Source: Bombardia bombarda (taxonomy: Eukaryota > Ascomycota > Sordariomycetes > Sordariales > Lasiosphaeriaceae). Taken from it: a stretch of DNA of 64,000 nucleotides. Positions 45,238 to 55,272 of the stretch are shown one piece after another. The first letter of the stretch is position 1. Every line of letters begins with the position of its first letter. The stretch covers positions 4,030,001 through 4,094,000 of the forward strand of contig JAULSR010000002.1 of the NCBI GenBank assembly GCA_030512295.1, written 5' to 3'. The notes beneath the pieces were generated by a model, which made no database searches, was not told the DNA's origin, and was given only the letters and a program-made list of their open reading frames with translations. Made by a program: the position numbers and the translations under genes.

Positions 45238-47052
45238 TCACGGGTCAGCCTCCCCCTCCTCCCGCTCCCGCACCATCTCGGCGGCCGTCTCTGATGGTAT
45301 CTGCGCCCTGTCCGCTGCAGCCCCCAACTGGCTCTGCAGCCCCTTCTTGCCCACCATCATGGCACGCTCAATCTCCCTCTCCTCGTCCCGTAACCTTGCG
45401 CGCTCATACGCGAGCTTCTTCTCCTGCTTCCGCTTCTCCTCAGCGACCCTGTTCTCACGCTCATACAGGGCCTGCTCACGTTTCCTCCTTTCGTCCCTAG
45501 CCTTCTTCGCCTGTTCGTCTTCCTCTTCCCGTTCACGCTCTCCTTCCTCTGGCGGCGGGCCTAGCCCCTGGATGTAGGCCTCGACAAAGGGATCGCGGAT
45601 TTGTGGGTCGAGAGATATATAGCGTATATCGCTCAGTATCTGCGGGGGCATGCTGGCTGTTGTGGTTGTGTTGTTCAAACCACTAGGCGGCACGCTCTCC
45701 ATCAGTTTCTTCAGATCTGATTTCAGTGTAGCCTGCGGAAGCTTCAACCTAGATATATGCTCCCTGTACCAGCGCTCCCTGTCCTTGTCGCTGAGCTTGG
45801 CGTCGCGCATGCAGGCCTCCTTTTTGTATTTCCGCTTAAACTCGGGCCAGTACAATTTTGGCGTGGCGCCATCTGCCAGGAACTGCATGTAGGGGATGCG
45901 CGGGTCCTTCTTTTCTTCCTTGGCGCGCTGCTCGCGCAGCTGCACAATCTTCTCGCGGGACCACTCCTCCCAAACGTCCTTGCGGGCCTTTGTGGTGGGG
46001 AGGACGGAGTAGCGGGCGTCGTCAAAGACCTTGCCCTCCTCGATGAGCTTGTCCCAGGGGGAGTAGGGGTTGATGCGGAAGTCGTTGAGCAGGTCCTTGA
46101 AGAGCTCGCGGGCGTCCGAGTCGGATAAGGGCAGGCCCTCGTCGCCTTCTTCCCATTCTTCTTGTTCTTGCTCCATGTTTTCGTCGTCGTCGCCGCCGCC
46201 GTAGGATGCGCCCATTGCGGCGAGCTGGGCGGCGATGTCGGCTTCGGTGAACTCGACGGGGCCGCTGTCGGCTTGCTCGTCGGTGCGTTGTCGTTTCGGG
46301 GCGCTACCGTCCTTGTTATCTCCATCGCCTCTCTCATCGCCGTCTTCGTCATCTGTGACCTCGACCTCTTCGTACTCGGAGCTGTCGTAGTCGTGTGGGG
46401 CTGCTTCTGGCTCTTGTTCTGGCGCTTGCCTGGATGTGCCCGGTATATTTGTTGGCCCCTCAGCCCGATCCTCCCCTCCCTCCTCGACAGACGCCTTCCC
46501 AGCAGCCTTCTCGGCCTTTTGGCGGATTCGCGCTTGATCGAGCTCCAGCACGGCGGGCATGAGCTTCTCGGGGATGCGCCAGTAGCTGGCGTTCTTGACC
46601 GGGTTGTAGGCGAAACGTCGGCCATACTTGGTGTAGACTAGGATCCAGGGGTCGTGGTTGGGGATGGGGACCTTTGCCCACGGCTTGTCATGGGGTTGTG
46701 GGCGCGGACGGGGCTGGAAGCCTTGTCCTCCTCCTCTTCCTCTCCCTCCGCCAAAGCCGCCCCGTTGGTTCTGGGAGTGTTGCTGTTGAGGAGGCGGTTG
46801 TGTATACTGTGCCATGAAGGCATTGGCGACAGCGGGGTCGGAGAGGTTGATCTGCGGCACGGCCTGGTGCTGGAGATAGCTCATGGCTGGGTTTGTGGTG
46901 GGCATGCTGGGGCGTTTGTACGTCGATTCTTTGGTCTCGGCGTGGTAGTAGTACGTGTGTCCAGTCGGCGCCTTGTGTTCGGTCCAGCCAGGCAGCAGGG
47001 GCGGAGGGGGCTGCAGCGCCCCCGGCGAGGGCTTGTATGTTGATTTGAGCAT
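45238..47052 (-). CDS. WW and FF domain protein, URN1/Dre4-like splicing factor
   Basis: A single exon of 604 aa. A WW domain lies at about residues 18-50 (LLPGWTEHKAPTGHTYYYH). A Gly/Arg-rich RGG-like linker follows (97-115), then a second WW-like segment at about 133-161 (DPWILVYTKYGRRFAYN), an acidic stretch (215-305) and an FF domain at about 312-372 (DARELFKDLLNDFRINPYS ... VWEEWSREKI). More helical FF-like sequence follows (375-470), then a long Lys/Glu/Arg coiled coil (505-585). The WW plus FF order matches yeast Urn1 and fission-yeast Dre4, spliceosome-associated proteins related to Prp40/TCERG1. The role is likely pre-mRNA splicing in the nucleus. Frame, start and stop are clean. Confidence 0.87.
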   Translation of the reverse strand: MLKSTYKPSPGALQPPPPLLPGWTEHKAPTGHTYYYHAETKESTYKRPSMPTTNPAMSYLQHQAVPQINLSDPAVANAFMAQYTQPPPQQQHSQNQRGGFGGGRGRGGGQGFQPRPRPQPHDKPWAKVPIPNHDPWILVYTKYGRRFAYNPVKNASYWRIPEKLMPAVLELDQARIRQKAEKAAGKASVEEGGEDRAEGPTNIPGTSRQAPEQEPEAAPHDYDSSEYEEVEVTDDEDGDERGDGDNKDGSAPKRQRTDEQADSGPVEFTEADIAAQLAAMGASYGGGDDDENMEQEQEEWEEGDEGLPLSDSDARELFKDLLNDFRINPYSPWDKLIEEGKVFDDARYSVLPTTKARKDVWEEWSREKIVQLREQRAKEEKKDPRIPYMQFLADGATPKLYWPEFKRKYKKEACMRDAKLSDKDRERWYREHISRLKLPQATLKSDLKKLMESVPPSGLNNTTTTASMPPQILSDIRYISLDPQIRDPFVEAYIQGLGPPPEEGEREREEEDEQAKKARDERRKREQALYERENRVAEEKRKQEKKLAYERARLRDEEREIERAMMVGKKGLQSQLGAAADRAQIPSETAAEMVREREEGEADP

Positions 47053-47466
47053 TGTCGTCGATGCGAAGTGGTGGGATGCTCTGCGGTGTGCTGCGATGGG
47101 AGGTGAAAATGGTGCTTAATTACTGGGTGGATGCGCGCTGCAGCGTTTGGACTTTGGATGTCAATGCCAAGAAGAGAGCCCTTGGGCGGGAGGATTCGAG
47201 AAAAATTAAAGTGGGGCTGATTAGGCGAATACCTACCTCAAGGTACCTAGTGTATTCTACAGTACAGGGCACCCGGCAGGCAACGCAGCGGGAGCACGCT
47301 GGGGAAAGTGGGACATGCACTGTAAAAAGGGTAAATCACGCGCGACGCGGTTGATGAGGTTGGTAATTCCTTTTTTATTTCCATTTCCACAATCACGATC
47401 CTCATCCCTTCCATCTTCCAAACAACATTTCTCAACCATCAATCGGGCATCTTCAAGCCTACAAGT
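47053..47466. other. Intergenic, no gene seen
   Basis: This 414-bp spacer lies upstream of the WW/FF gene and 3' of the SDR gene. It should contain the promoter of the former. Confidence 0.6.
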
Positions 47467-48678
47467 CTACAAGACGCCGGCTACCTTGATGTCCTTCAGA
47501 ATGTTGGCAAACTCGACCTTAATGCTCGTCCAAAAATCGGCATCCTTCTTTTCCGGCGTCCATCCCAGGCTGCGACTCAGCTCTGCGTCCTGGACACTTC
47601 TGTTTGTTCAATTCCCATCATTAGCATCATTCCCTTGAAAAAGAGGCGATTACAAAACTCACCTCGACGCCAACGCCATTTCAGCAAGCTGCTCATTCCC
47701 CGACGTCCATCTCTCTGCAAACTCCTTCAAGCTCACCGACTTGGCCTCCCCCCTCTCCAGCGCGCCCAGTTCCTTCCCCGCCTTTGCCAGTGCCATTGCA
47801 AAGTCTCTCCAGGACGCCTTCCCCGTGCTTGCAAAATACACCCCCCTCTCCCCGTTCGGCGGCCCATCTTCCCCAGCACCAGCCGCAACAACAATCTTTC
47901 CCATGAGCAAGACATACAGTCGCGCCAGGTCCTTGATGTGCACGTTGGACCACTCGCCCTTGCCCTCTCCGATGTACCAGACGTCGCCCGACTCCAGCGC
48001 GCCCTTGATGAGCGTGGGGCCCTGGTGCGGATACCGATGGAAGGGTCCCAGCCCCAGTCCGTAGATGGTGGGCGGCATGACGATGTACGTCTTGACCCCG
48101 AGGGCCAGACCAATCTGCACGACGGCCACGTCAGCGGCGCGTTGTAGGTATGGCTCATCAGCCTGGCGGGCGAGCATGTAGCTGTAAATATTGTCGCGCG
48201 CGTCGGAGAATGTCTCCTGGGAGGGAGGGTGGATGTGGCGCCCCGTGATGGGGTGGTCGGCAACGTTGGAGCTGCCTGACGTCTGCTCTCGGGGTACTTA
48301 GTCATGTCATAACAGCAGGCGAGCGGTCTACAGACATACCTGGATGTGGTAGACATCTCTCCCCGTCGCCTTGCGCCGCTCGCCCAGCCCCTCGACCAGC
48401 GCCTGCGCCGAGACCGGGTGGTGGCCGTTGGCCGCGTGCATCACCATGTCAAACTCGCTGGCGGTGCGCCGCAGGAAATCGGCGTCATCGAGGCTGACGA
48501 ACAGGATGGGCGTGAGGCCGAGTGCTGCGAAGTAGTCTGCCTCTTGCTGCTTGCGGACGAGCACAGAGATGGACAAAGTCGTAAACCAAGGGTTGGCAGC
48601 CCGTGAGGCGAGCAGCTCGGCGAGGAACGAACCGCCAATGTAGCCAGTTGCGCCAGTGACGAGCACTTTCATCGTCAT
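47467..48678 (-). CDS. NAD(P)-dependent epimerase/dehydratase-like extended SDR, three exons
   Basis: CDS is complement(48340..48678, 47663..48282, 47467..47599), 363 aa. Introns are 57 bp (GTATGT...GAGCAG) and 63 bp (GTGAGT...AACAG). The Rossmann motif VLVTGATGYIGG (GxxGxxG, residues 9-15) is followed by ISVLVRKQQEA (cofactor-binding beta2), SEFDMVMHAANGH, VYHIQTSGSSN, YIVMPPTIYGLG and ARLYVLLMGKIV. I do not see a standard YxxxK pair after the Ser block (the local sequence is NIYSYMLARQ), so catalysis may be altered or this may be an atypical, NmrA-near member. The second ATG (48672, MKVLVTGA) is an equally good start. Confidence 0.87.
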
Positions 48679-49767
48679 CGTGAATATATTTGGTGTTTTG
48701 GATGGGCACTGATCGGTAAGGGGTAATCGGTAAGGAGTATTTTCCTTCTCACATCTTCACCCACCAGCCATCTTTATATAAATCACATCGCATCCTCATA
48801 CATGCCGTCGGTTTAACAATCATTCCTGAGACGCATCGTGGATAAGCCAAGTTACAAAGCTCGCTTGGAATCCCCGCTGACGGAGTTTACGGTTGAGCCG
48901 CCATCTCCCCAACTATCTCCACACTGTCTACGTAGTAGAACCAGAATGGATGGATGTTTAATGCTACTTCGGAATCTTAACTCGAGACATTGCGGTCACG
49001 ACACACCTGTTCATGGCTAATCTTTCTCAATTGAGATAAATCTAGCATGATTTGTAGTGTGTAGACTGATGCTTGCATAAGGATAGTCGAAGAAGACAGA
49101 AGTTGTGTAAAGGTCTCTGGTATATTGGTAATTGGAACATTGTCGGCAACAAGTCAACTTAGGCCTAGCATGTCTACTATTTTAGTCAAGTGCAGATCCC
49201 CGATGAAATCCCCAAAAGCGTAGGTCCGGAATGCAGATTGCAACACTGGTCCTTCTCTCTTTATGTTGGAGGAACGAAAGCAAAAGGGGAGAGAAAAGGA
49301 AAAAAAACAGACCAAAAAACCAGGAGCGCATGCATCTTTGGCAAATATATCTTGCTGAAGCTGATTCACAATGCCAAACCGGGGTTACGGGCAATGCAGT
49401 CCTCGATGCGCATCGGCCGCTCGGGAACAGAGGTAATGATAGGGACACGCCTCAAGACATCCATGGCTAACAGATTCGCCGCAGGTTTGTATGCAGTCAT
49501 GATAGTGTGCTATACATGTAAGCCGGACGGGATCGGCATTCCATCCCCGAGCAATTCGGGCATTCATGCAGAACCTCATGTTCCGAACTGTTGAGTATCC
49601 CGAAGCGTTTGGGTGACCGAATGAGGTGGGATTCTTGTCGATATTACTTAAGGTTGCATGTGCTGGTTGATCAACATCTTACTCCATGTCCAATACTCGG
49701 TATTTCAGAAGATATCATAAACAACACCTTACGAACAGCATCTAATCACTCCCACACAGCAAACATC
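48679..49767. other. Intergenic, no gene seen
   Basis: Upstream region of the SDR gene and promoter of the next plus-strand gene. Only short motif-less frames are present. Confidence 0.55.
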
Positions 49768-50504
49768 ATGGCCCAATCTGCTGTGGCATCCGATGTGGTC
49801 TTCCTCACGGCCAAGCATACAGTAAAGCCGGAGGAGAAGGACAGCCTCAATGGAGGCCTATTTCTGAGTGCCATTGACCAACTACGCACCCTTCCCGGAG
49901 TCGTGACTGTGTTTTGGGGGCGTTCAATCGAGCAAACTGACCGTCTGGCAGTTGTGATCCGTAAGTGAGAGATAATTCCAGTCACATTCTTTTAGTTACT
50001 GTACTAAAAGGGAAACTTCCAGGCTATACATCCCCCCCTACCACCAACCCTTCTGGCATTCTCGCCCCCTTTTCAACTACCCCCAACTCACCCCAGCTTC
50101 AACATTTGCGCTTCTCCTATGACGCTGGCGCCGACCTGCCCTCGTACCCCGCCACCGAGATTGCCTTCCCGTGCTTCGCCTCCGACACGCCCCTGGCCGA
50201 GTTGGAGCCTTTGATCGCTGACCTGGAGGCGGCGCTGCCCAAGATGGTGCACCCGGACGGCGAGAAGATTGCCCTTGGCTGGAACTCTGGCTGGCTTGCC
50301 CAGCCAAAAACGTTGGCGCATTCTCTGAGCAAGACGACGGGCCAAGCGATTGTCTGGGGTATGTTTATCGGTTGGGTTAGTAGGGAAGAGCATCTCAAAG
50401 TGACGGGAACCGAGCTTTTCTTGAAACCGGCCATGCCCTTGATCAAGAGGATGCTACCCATGGTCGAGGGGTTGGAAGGAGTGCATTTTGCATTTAGGGA
50501 ATGA
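49768..50504 (+). CDS. Small two-exon protein, dimeric alpha/beta-barrel-like
   Basis: CDS is join(49768..49960, 50023..50504), 224 aa. The 62-bp intron has donor GTAAGT and acceptor TCCAG, giving AVVIRYTSPPTTNP. Residues 8-65 (VVFLTAKHTVKPEEKD then LRTLPGVVTVFWGRSIEQTD) read like one ABM/dimeric ferredoxin-like half. The second half contains IAFPCFASDTPLAELEPLI and IALGWNSGW. No catalytic residues can be assigned. ABM-type proteins are often monooxygenases or stress-induced barrels, but that is inference only. The splice and codon pattern support a real gene. Confidence 0.7.
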
Positions 50505-50817
50505 GGTAGACAGTAGCTATTGAGGAAATGAACACGGGTTGTAGGCGTTTATTTAAGGCTGGGATTATTTGGCTTGAAAATGTTGTTGCTTTTGGGTGAC
50601 AATACATCCTGACATCCTACGACAAGGATCCTAAAGAAAAATTGCATTTCTGGGATATGATTAATCATAATGAAAAGCTTTATTAGGGTCAATGAATGTA
50701 TGGACAAAGACTATGAAAGCACCAACTACCTTAGTTTGAAGGTAACTAAATAAAAGTTTACATACTATGTCATGTGGAAAACCCGCTTCAACTAAATCCA
50801 CAACAAGAGCCTAAATT

Positions 50818-51081
50818 TCACAACGTGCATGCCCTGTTGAGCCTCTGTTTACTATCCCTACACCAGATAATGATCCTATTGAATCCATCAGAAGTGTTGT
50901 CTCTGTACCGCGGATCGCACCAATACCCCATCGGTATCGTCTGGTTTGCGCAAAACGTGTGACAGCATCCAGTTCCATTCGGCAGCCACACGTAGCTCCT
51001 GCAGTTGATGTCGAAGTCGTAGAGGTCTTCCCGGTCCAGGATGGAGGTCGCATTTCCCTTGTAGCTGGGCTCGGTAAAGCC
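50818..51081 (-). CDS. Cys-rich 3' exon of an unrecognised, possibly secreted protein
   Basis: An 88-codon open stretch begins right after a good acceptor (CTCATTCCAG) and ends at TGA 50818-50820. It reads GFTEPSYKGN, SILDREDLYDFDINCRSY, LPNGTGCCHTFCANQTIP and MGYWCDPRYRD, with nine Cys in 87 residues and N-glycosylation sequons (NAT, NGT, NQT). That is the profile of a secreted, disulphide-bonded domain. No initiating ATG lies in frame. An upstream exon would have to lie at 51.1-51.6 kb on the minus strand, where I could not reconstruct a convincing one. It may be a 5'-lost fragment. The family is not recognised. Confidence 0.5.
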   Translation of the reverse strand, partial: GFTEPSYKGNATSILDREDLYDFDINCRSYVWLPNGTGCCHTFCANQTIPMGYWCDPRYRDNTSDGFNRIIIWCRDSKQRLNRACTL

Positions 51082-53364
51082 CTGGAATGAGAAGTCGATA
51101 CTATCGGTTTAATGATTGATCGAGGCTGATGTGGATGAGGGGGCCGTGTTCGTGGTGGTGACAAAAAATAACATGCCGGCGAATACTAATAATTCGCCGT
51201 TCTTGTCGACTTGAGTCAACTGCCTCGCTGCTTTCGGCATATGTCGGACTCTTGCATGGTATCAGACCATCGCCGCTCGGTTGACTCAAAAGTTTGGGCG
51301 AATCGTCATAACGGGGCGGGATATATATCTCGATCCGAAATTTGAGGTTTCTGGTCTGATGCGGCTTGGGGTGGTGTGTCCGAAACTAGGTCGACGGGTA
51401 GGGGTGGTGGGACAACCTCTGGGAGTTGATCGTCGAACCTTTGACTCATGAGACTGTGAGACGATGAAATTAAGTAAGAAGGGGGATGGTAGTTGCTTTA
51501 CACGTGTAAACCTGCAATGATCGACAATGACAGAATGACGTGGTCTCATGGATGGACATAGGCGCCTGACAGTCAACGAGGTACGGCTTGTGTTGACTTA
51601 ATAGCAGCCACTGTTGACACAGCCTTGCTATCTCACTTAGGAAATACCAGGCCCTTTGTCGCGTGCACCAATGAGGCACTGGTTTAGGTGTGCTAATGCG
51701 GCTCAACGTCTTGGAGGGGTTACCGCGTGGTGTCTCGGAATGCGCACAGGAGGTCCCCTGGAAAGTCATGGGACTTAGTTTAAGACTTTGATCTCTAGTC
51801 CTGGTTCAGAACTGAAAAACTGCTATTACTTGTAACCTTCTCGAGTTAATGACCCGACTACCGCAAAGATAGGTATCCAAGACAGGGGAAATATAGCAGC
51901 GAGAGTGAGGCTGATAAATATTTCAGGCCAATCACACGATAAGATGCCAAGTTGCCCCTGAATGGCTGCACAGCGGAAAATACAACAGCGCTGACGCGTC
52001 TGTGAAAATAGAAACAGTTGAAGATACAACTTTCATTCGCCCACTGCTGCAGCGAGCTGAGTCTGACACGTTGTACAAGACTCGTAATGTTAGAAATGAC
52101 CCACCCCAGGTTACCAGTTATATGTCGTCAGGCGTACATTTCATGCTGAAAGCTTTACTCAGAAAAGATGGCTGGCTGGCTGAGACTGAATATTTGACAC
52201 CCAATTAGGGGATTGGCACGAGAATAGGGAGCAAGAATCGGATAATCATGGTCGACAGCGATGGAAAGACTGGACGTTAATACCGCGCGACCAGTTTGTG
52301 TATTTCTTAGCATCGTTAGCAAACACAGATCGATTGGTTCTGGGAGTTGGTACCTATAAATCTTCTTAGTAAAGGTCAATAAACATAAGATGGTGAGTTG
52401 CAAGTCTTTGAAGCCTGCCTAATGAAAGCTAAGACTGAATGCCCAACCTAGGCGGCCAAGATGAGCTTGATAGAGAAGGGCCCCGTTGCGGAGCATTGCC
52501 CCTATATGGAATGATCTCCGCGACTAGCAGCGTCTGGTAATTTAAAAGACTCCATGGAACATGTGAAAACCACCATGCAGCTCTGCCGAGACCTTGACGA
52601 TCCGATTGCGGTTGGGGTGGGGCCCCGTCAGTGTAAAGATCTCCTTGATCACGCGTTCATGCTACGTCTGCAGGCGGCAGGTGCTATGGGAGTCAAGACA
52701 AGGCGGCAGGGCGGCTACGACCTTGGGTACTTGCCTTAGCTTTTGCAATTGGGACCTAAGGACGAAAGGGCGCGGAAGGCACCCTCAGACGTCCTCAGTC
52801 ACCCCTCACCTCAGTACAGACTACAGGTTAGGGACGTACCTTCCTTCTACCCGTGGAAAGAAGATGCAGATGGAGCGATCGCTCTTGCTGTTACCTAGTA
52901 ACCCGTGATGTGCGTGTGGGTAGCTATGCCGAGTACCTTAACACTTTATACCGCGGAAGGAGCCCTGGGAGCTCAGCCCAACTGGAAGGAGGTAGCGGTA
53001 ACTAGTGAGAATGGCCAGTGCCGTGACGCCTTTCAGTTTTCTATTCAGTTTTCTAGCCTCCGGATCGACGCATTAAACGTCAATCATGGCAACTGTTTAC
53101 CTGGGCCCTGAGGTTTCTCGTCTTGCCTTCCATACTAAGGTAGTTTCACCACTCATCTTCTAATTGTCCCGCTAGCTAAGACCTTGACTTTAGTGCGCAC
53201 AAACTCCCTTGGCGCGGCCATATGCGACGATGGATATGACCGACGTCGGTTCTCGCGGCAGCAATCACGACCAGAGACAGGAGCTTGAACGCACGTGCAG
53301 GGCCAATGTTCCCCCCCTCGTCCGACTTTTCCCACCCGCCAAGCTTTCAGGCGCCAGGATAATC

Positions 53365-53374
53365 TTATCAGATC
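53365..53374 (-). promoter_or_regulatory. SreA/Sre1-type GATA site (GATCTGATAA)
   Basis: An exact match on the minus strand to the ten-base RATCWGATAA site of iron-responsive fungal GATA repressors. It lies 1.9 kb upstream of sidA. A near-match (ATCAGATAG, plus strand) abuts it at 53375-53383. Confidence 0.6.
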
Positions 53375-53383
53375 ATCAGATAG
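53375..53383 (+). promoter_or_regulatory. Near-consensus GATA site (ATCAGATAG)
   Basis: Matches HGATAR and differs from the SreA consensus only at the last base. It abuts the preceding exact site, forming a paired arrangement. Confidence 0.45.
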
Positions 53384-54004
53384 ACCAGGAGCGTGTTATT
53401 GCCAAGCCATCTCCCCACAAAATCTGCACCTCGTCAGCACCATGTTGTGGCTGATCGGAATGGCGACGGAAATGGGATGCTACGAGGATCTCTCTCCGTC
53501 TCGATTATCGAGCCATCGAAAAACTCTTCATCCAGCCGAGGGCGGATCCGAGCTGCGAGCACTAATCCAAATTCCAACTCGCCTTCCAATGAGAGAGGTT
53601 GGTGGTCGGTGCACCTATGGATATGGACGCGTTCCTATGTTTTCTGTTTGTGGAGTGACGAAAGGAACCGGTCCCAAAAATCTCCATCCATCCCATCCCC
53701 TACCTCTCCCAATCCACCTCGCTCTTAAGATACCTCTAACCATTCTTTAGAAAAGTCACAGCAACCGGAGGCTGCCGTACTGACTGGGTCTATTTGGTCA
53801 TACTGCCTTACATACTTGCTCGCCACCTTGGACATAGACGCGACACGTTAGCAGAAGAAGCATCGGTTGCGTAGCTGCCCATGTAGGCAGGTATTACACA
53901 ACCGTATTGCCCACGATCGACGCGATGGAACCTACCGTCTCCCATACCTTACACCATGGCTCTCGGGCCAGCACAGAGGGCAAGGACCCACCCCAGTGTC
54001 GTCC

Positions 54005-54014
54005 GATCTGATAA
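54005..54014 (+). promoter_or_regulatory. SreA/Sre1-type GATA site (GATCTGATAA)
   Basis: Exact RATCWGATAA match on the plus strand, 1.26 kb upstream of the sidA start codon. Confidence 0.65.
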
Positions 54015-54153
54015 ACAATTTTTTTTCTCTCCCGCAGGCCAAGGACGCAACGTCCGCTCCTCGGAGCCAGGGTGTGAAGGCATTGGCGATACGTGAGTGG
54101 TCGAAAAGAAGCGGGCGCTTGTGCTGCCATGGTCCTTGAGCCGGTGAGCCCCA

Positions 54154-54174
54154 TTATCTTCATCTTATCTGATC
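54154..54174 (-). promoter_or_regulatory. Paired GATA sites, one exact SreA-type
   Basis: On the minus strand, 54165-54174 is GATCAGATAA, an exact RATCWGATAA. Eleven bases away at 54154-54159 is a plain AGATAA (HGATAR). The pair lies 1.1 kb upstream of sidA. Confidence 0.65.
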
Positions 54175-54997
54175 CAGAGATAAAGCCGATTGCGCTTCCG
54201 TCCCCACTCCCCGCCGAACACCCTAGGGAAAAAACACGCAAAAATGGCAGGCCATGTGGATGGAACTTGGATCGCATCATGGCATCTTCGGCCATCACCC
54301 CACCGGCTCCACTAAATAATGATGCGTTCAGGGCATCCGAGGCCCCTTTGCTCTTTCCTCGACGGCCAAGCGAGTCTCGCGCCCGCCTCCCCTCTAGCGA
54401 GTCTGTCTCTCTGTTTCTTCGCTCTCCTCACACCCGTGAACCCCCAAGACAATCTAGACGAAAATTTTATCCCATCCCCCACAAGCAGCAATTAAATCGT
54501 GTCACCCGTTGCTCGATGCGGAATACGCTCCGCAAAGGTGCAGGAACTTGCAACCCCTGATCGACTCTGAGCAGCTTGTTTCTCATCCATGTATCCAGTC
54601 TCCGTAGCGCTGGCGCTGGCGGGCTGCTGTCCACCGTCCACCGTCCACCGTCCCACCTCTCCTGTCTTTCTAGGCCCCAGAGAGCGGTGGGCGGGCGGAG
54701 GGCCACGAGCGAAAATGGGGCCTCGATGGACCCGGGGGTAGGGTACGGGGACGGAGAGACATGATGGCAGTCACATTCGTGCTCTCGGTTGCCGCCAAGT
54801 GAGAGGCGTCGGTGTACTATCAAAATGACAGCGACTGCCACTGTCCCGGGGCATGCCCCTTCCTTCCCTTTTCCCGTCCTCACCATCCAAGCACATTGGA
54901 AGCAACATAAGCTTGATTTCTTCCCTCTTTTCCCAGACCTACCCTACCCTCCCTTCCATCCACTCTTCTATGCTTCCACGCCTCCCTCCCGTCGCGC

Positions 54998-55003
54998 TTA
55001 TCT
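54998..55003 (-). promoter_or_regulatory. HGATAR element near the sidA start
   Basis: AGATAA on the minus strand, 270 bp before the sidA ATG. It is a generic GATA core and weak on its own. Confidence 0.3.
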
Positions 55004-55272
55004 CTCGATCTTACGTCAACCACCAGTGACACACCAGTGTGGGAGGACAGACAGCCAACAACAGCCTTTGCTCGCCAGTTAGTAGAGGACCCGGAAAAAG
55101 GATATACGCTACCCTCCCTTCCCCCGCGCCACGCACCAAATGCGCTAGTCCGACTCCGACTTCATCCGTCCTTGTCGCCGACATACACACCCTTTCCAGC
55201 CATCCGCCTGGCTGAACACATCTGCAGCCTTTACATAGATACCGAGCTAAACCCGGCAAACTGGTAGCTGCT

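Larger units (their letters stand above)
50505..55272. other. 4.8-kb gene-poor region upstream of sidA
   Basis: Apart from the Cys-rich exon at 50818-51081, no gene is supported. Frames at 53295-53750 and 54093-54560 have no motifs and no splice support. The right part (53.3-55.0 kb) contains a dense set of GATA-factor sites, described separately. Confidence 0.6.

Noticed and set aside
53295..54560. Candidate genes inside the GATA-site region (151 and 155 codons)
   Set aside because: No recognisable domains, no splice support and no clear start context. RNA data would be needed to accept them.
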